Source of the DNA: Caldivirga sp. UBA161
GTDB lineage: Archaea; Thermoproteota; Thermoprotei; Thermoproteales; Thermocladiaceae
Length of the DNA: 13,621 bases
Assembly (NCBI RefSeq): GCF_002506515.1
Contig: NZ_DAXS01000051.1
Span: forward strand, 1-13,621
Direction: 5' to 3'
Shown piece by piece: positions 12,862-13,621 of this stretch; the first letter of the stretch is position 1, and each line of letters opens with the position of its first letter. The notes beneath the pieces are model-generated. The model saw only the letters and a list, made by a program, of their open reading frames with translations. It searched no databases and was not told the origin of the DNA. The translations under genes were made by a program, and so were the position numbers.

Positions 12862-13621
12862 ATGAGGAGCGGGAGCCGATTAACTCCAGTAATACCTACG
12901 GTAGCCGAAGTCAATTTCAGCAATGTGAGGACAAATGTCGTACGCCTTCTTCCTAATGGGGATCAATGGCGCTTTAAAGGAGAGAATGTTGATTTCAAAG
13001 CCACTTGGATTAAGTATTATCAGAAATACAGGGATAGGCTAGGTGTTAACGCACAAGCTATTCTGCAGAAGAATAATGAGGCTTGGGCTTCATTCTTCAC
13101 CATGCTTAGGCTGAAGAAGGAGGGGAAGCTACCACCTCGCAATCACGTATCACCACCAGGGTACTGGAAGGAGGATGGAAGGAGGAAGAGGATCCTAGTG
13201 GTTAGGCAGGACCGCTACATTGTTGATTAAGATGGAAAGAAGATTATGCTCAAGGATTTCAAAATGGAGATTAACTTCGTGAGTAGGCTGAGGTGGGGTG
13301 GGAGGCAGGGTAGGTTAGAGATCATTTACGATGAGGATACTAATAGGTGGTATGCTCACATACCGGTAGAAGTTGGTGTTGAGGCAACTAAGACTAGTGA
13401 AAAGTCAAGATACATTGTTCATGGTGAAAGGAACTCTATTCAAGTAACTAAACCGAAGGGGGCAAGGCAGCATCAATTGATTTAGGCATAGGCATATTGG
13501 CTAGTGTTATTGTGAATGATGGTACTTGGTTGATTTATAGGGGTGTTAGGGCTAAGGAGGATTACTTCCTACTTTGAAAGGAAGATGGCTGAAGTGTAAT
13601 CCTTGGCGGATTGGGTTAGGG
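12862..13621 (+). pseudogene. tnpB: Decayed tnpB (IS605 OrfB) gene, cut by the window end
   Basis: Remains of a TnpB RNA-guided nuclease gene of the crenarchaeal IS605/IS200 type. The N-terminal piece reads TPVIPTVAEVNFSNVRTNVV, KEGKLPPRNHVSPPGYWK and RRKRILVVRQD. An in-frame TAA at 13228-13230 sits between IVD and DGKK, and the same frame goes on as RQGRLEIIYDEDTNRWYAHI. Near 13468 a one-base loss moves the frame, after which the RuvC-I motif reads ASIDLGIGILASVIVNDG with its catalytic Asp (13479-13481). An extra C at about 13569 shifts the frame again to YFERKMAEV, then TAA (13597-13599) where Gln is usual, then SLADWV. Two nonsense codons and two frameshifts make it inactive. No tnpA is present. 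The C-terminus and right end lie outside the window. Confidence 0.9.

Noticed and set aside
1..13621. CRISPR array, tRNA, rRNA or replication origin
   Set aside because: No regularly spaced repeats, cloverleaf or ribosomal sequence, and no origin repeats with a cdc6 gene were found on reading both strands.

Overview
The window looks like chromosomal DNA of a hyperthermophilic crenarchaeon of the Thermoproteales, most like Caldivirga or Vulcanisaeta. The grounds are a PaREP1 protein (a family expanded in that order), Alba chromatin protein, topoisomerase VI subunit B, a CTP-type riboflavin kinase with its own HTH domain, moderate GC with many GTG starts, and TATA boxes about 26 to 28 bases upstream of start codons, which is typical of leaderless crenarchaeal transcripts. 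The genus is inferred from remembered protein families, not from a search.

The left edge (1-1030) is a scar region. A 5'-truncated PaREP1 gene meets, tail to tail, the broken remains of an SDH-type (ClpP-class, PF01972) membrane serine protease gene on the minus strand. That remnant is itself split by a 141-base insertion bounded by a 9-base direct repeat and carrying what looks like the end of an IS605/TnpB element. Removing the insertion in silico rejoins the protease's membrane helix to its cytoplasmic part in frame.

From 1032 to 8826 come ordinary housekeeping genes, mostly as single genes with their own promoters: an anhydro-N-acetylmuramate kinase homologue (odd for an archaeon), a DedA/VTT-like membrane protein, an SDR oxidoreductase, a cytoplasmic sulfite-oxidase-fold molybdoenzyme, an overlapping pair for cobalamin (a tetrapyrrole methylase and cobyrinate a,c-diamide synthase CbiA), Alba, riboflavin kinase/regulator divergent from phosphoglycolate phosphatase, and an unknown acidic-tailed protein.

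From 8961 to 12655, all on the minus strand, lie topoisomerase VI subunit B and the succinyl-CoA synthetase pair sucC-sucD (ATGA overlap). The right edge (about 12745-13621) holds a decayed tnpB gene with two nonsense codons and two frameshifts, running off the window. Its left flank resembles the left half of the small insertion at 679-828, so the two may belong to one element family.

No intact new multigene system is visible. The best unexplained signals are the nested pseudogene/insertion structure, a 9-3-9 dyad between the divergent riboflavin kinase and phosphatase promoters, a perfect 20-base palindrome upstream of the unknown gene at 8392-8826, and a structured gene-free stretch between riboflavin kinase and Alba.
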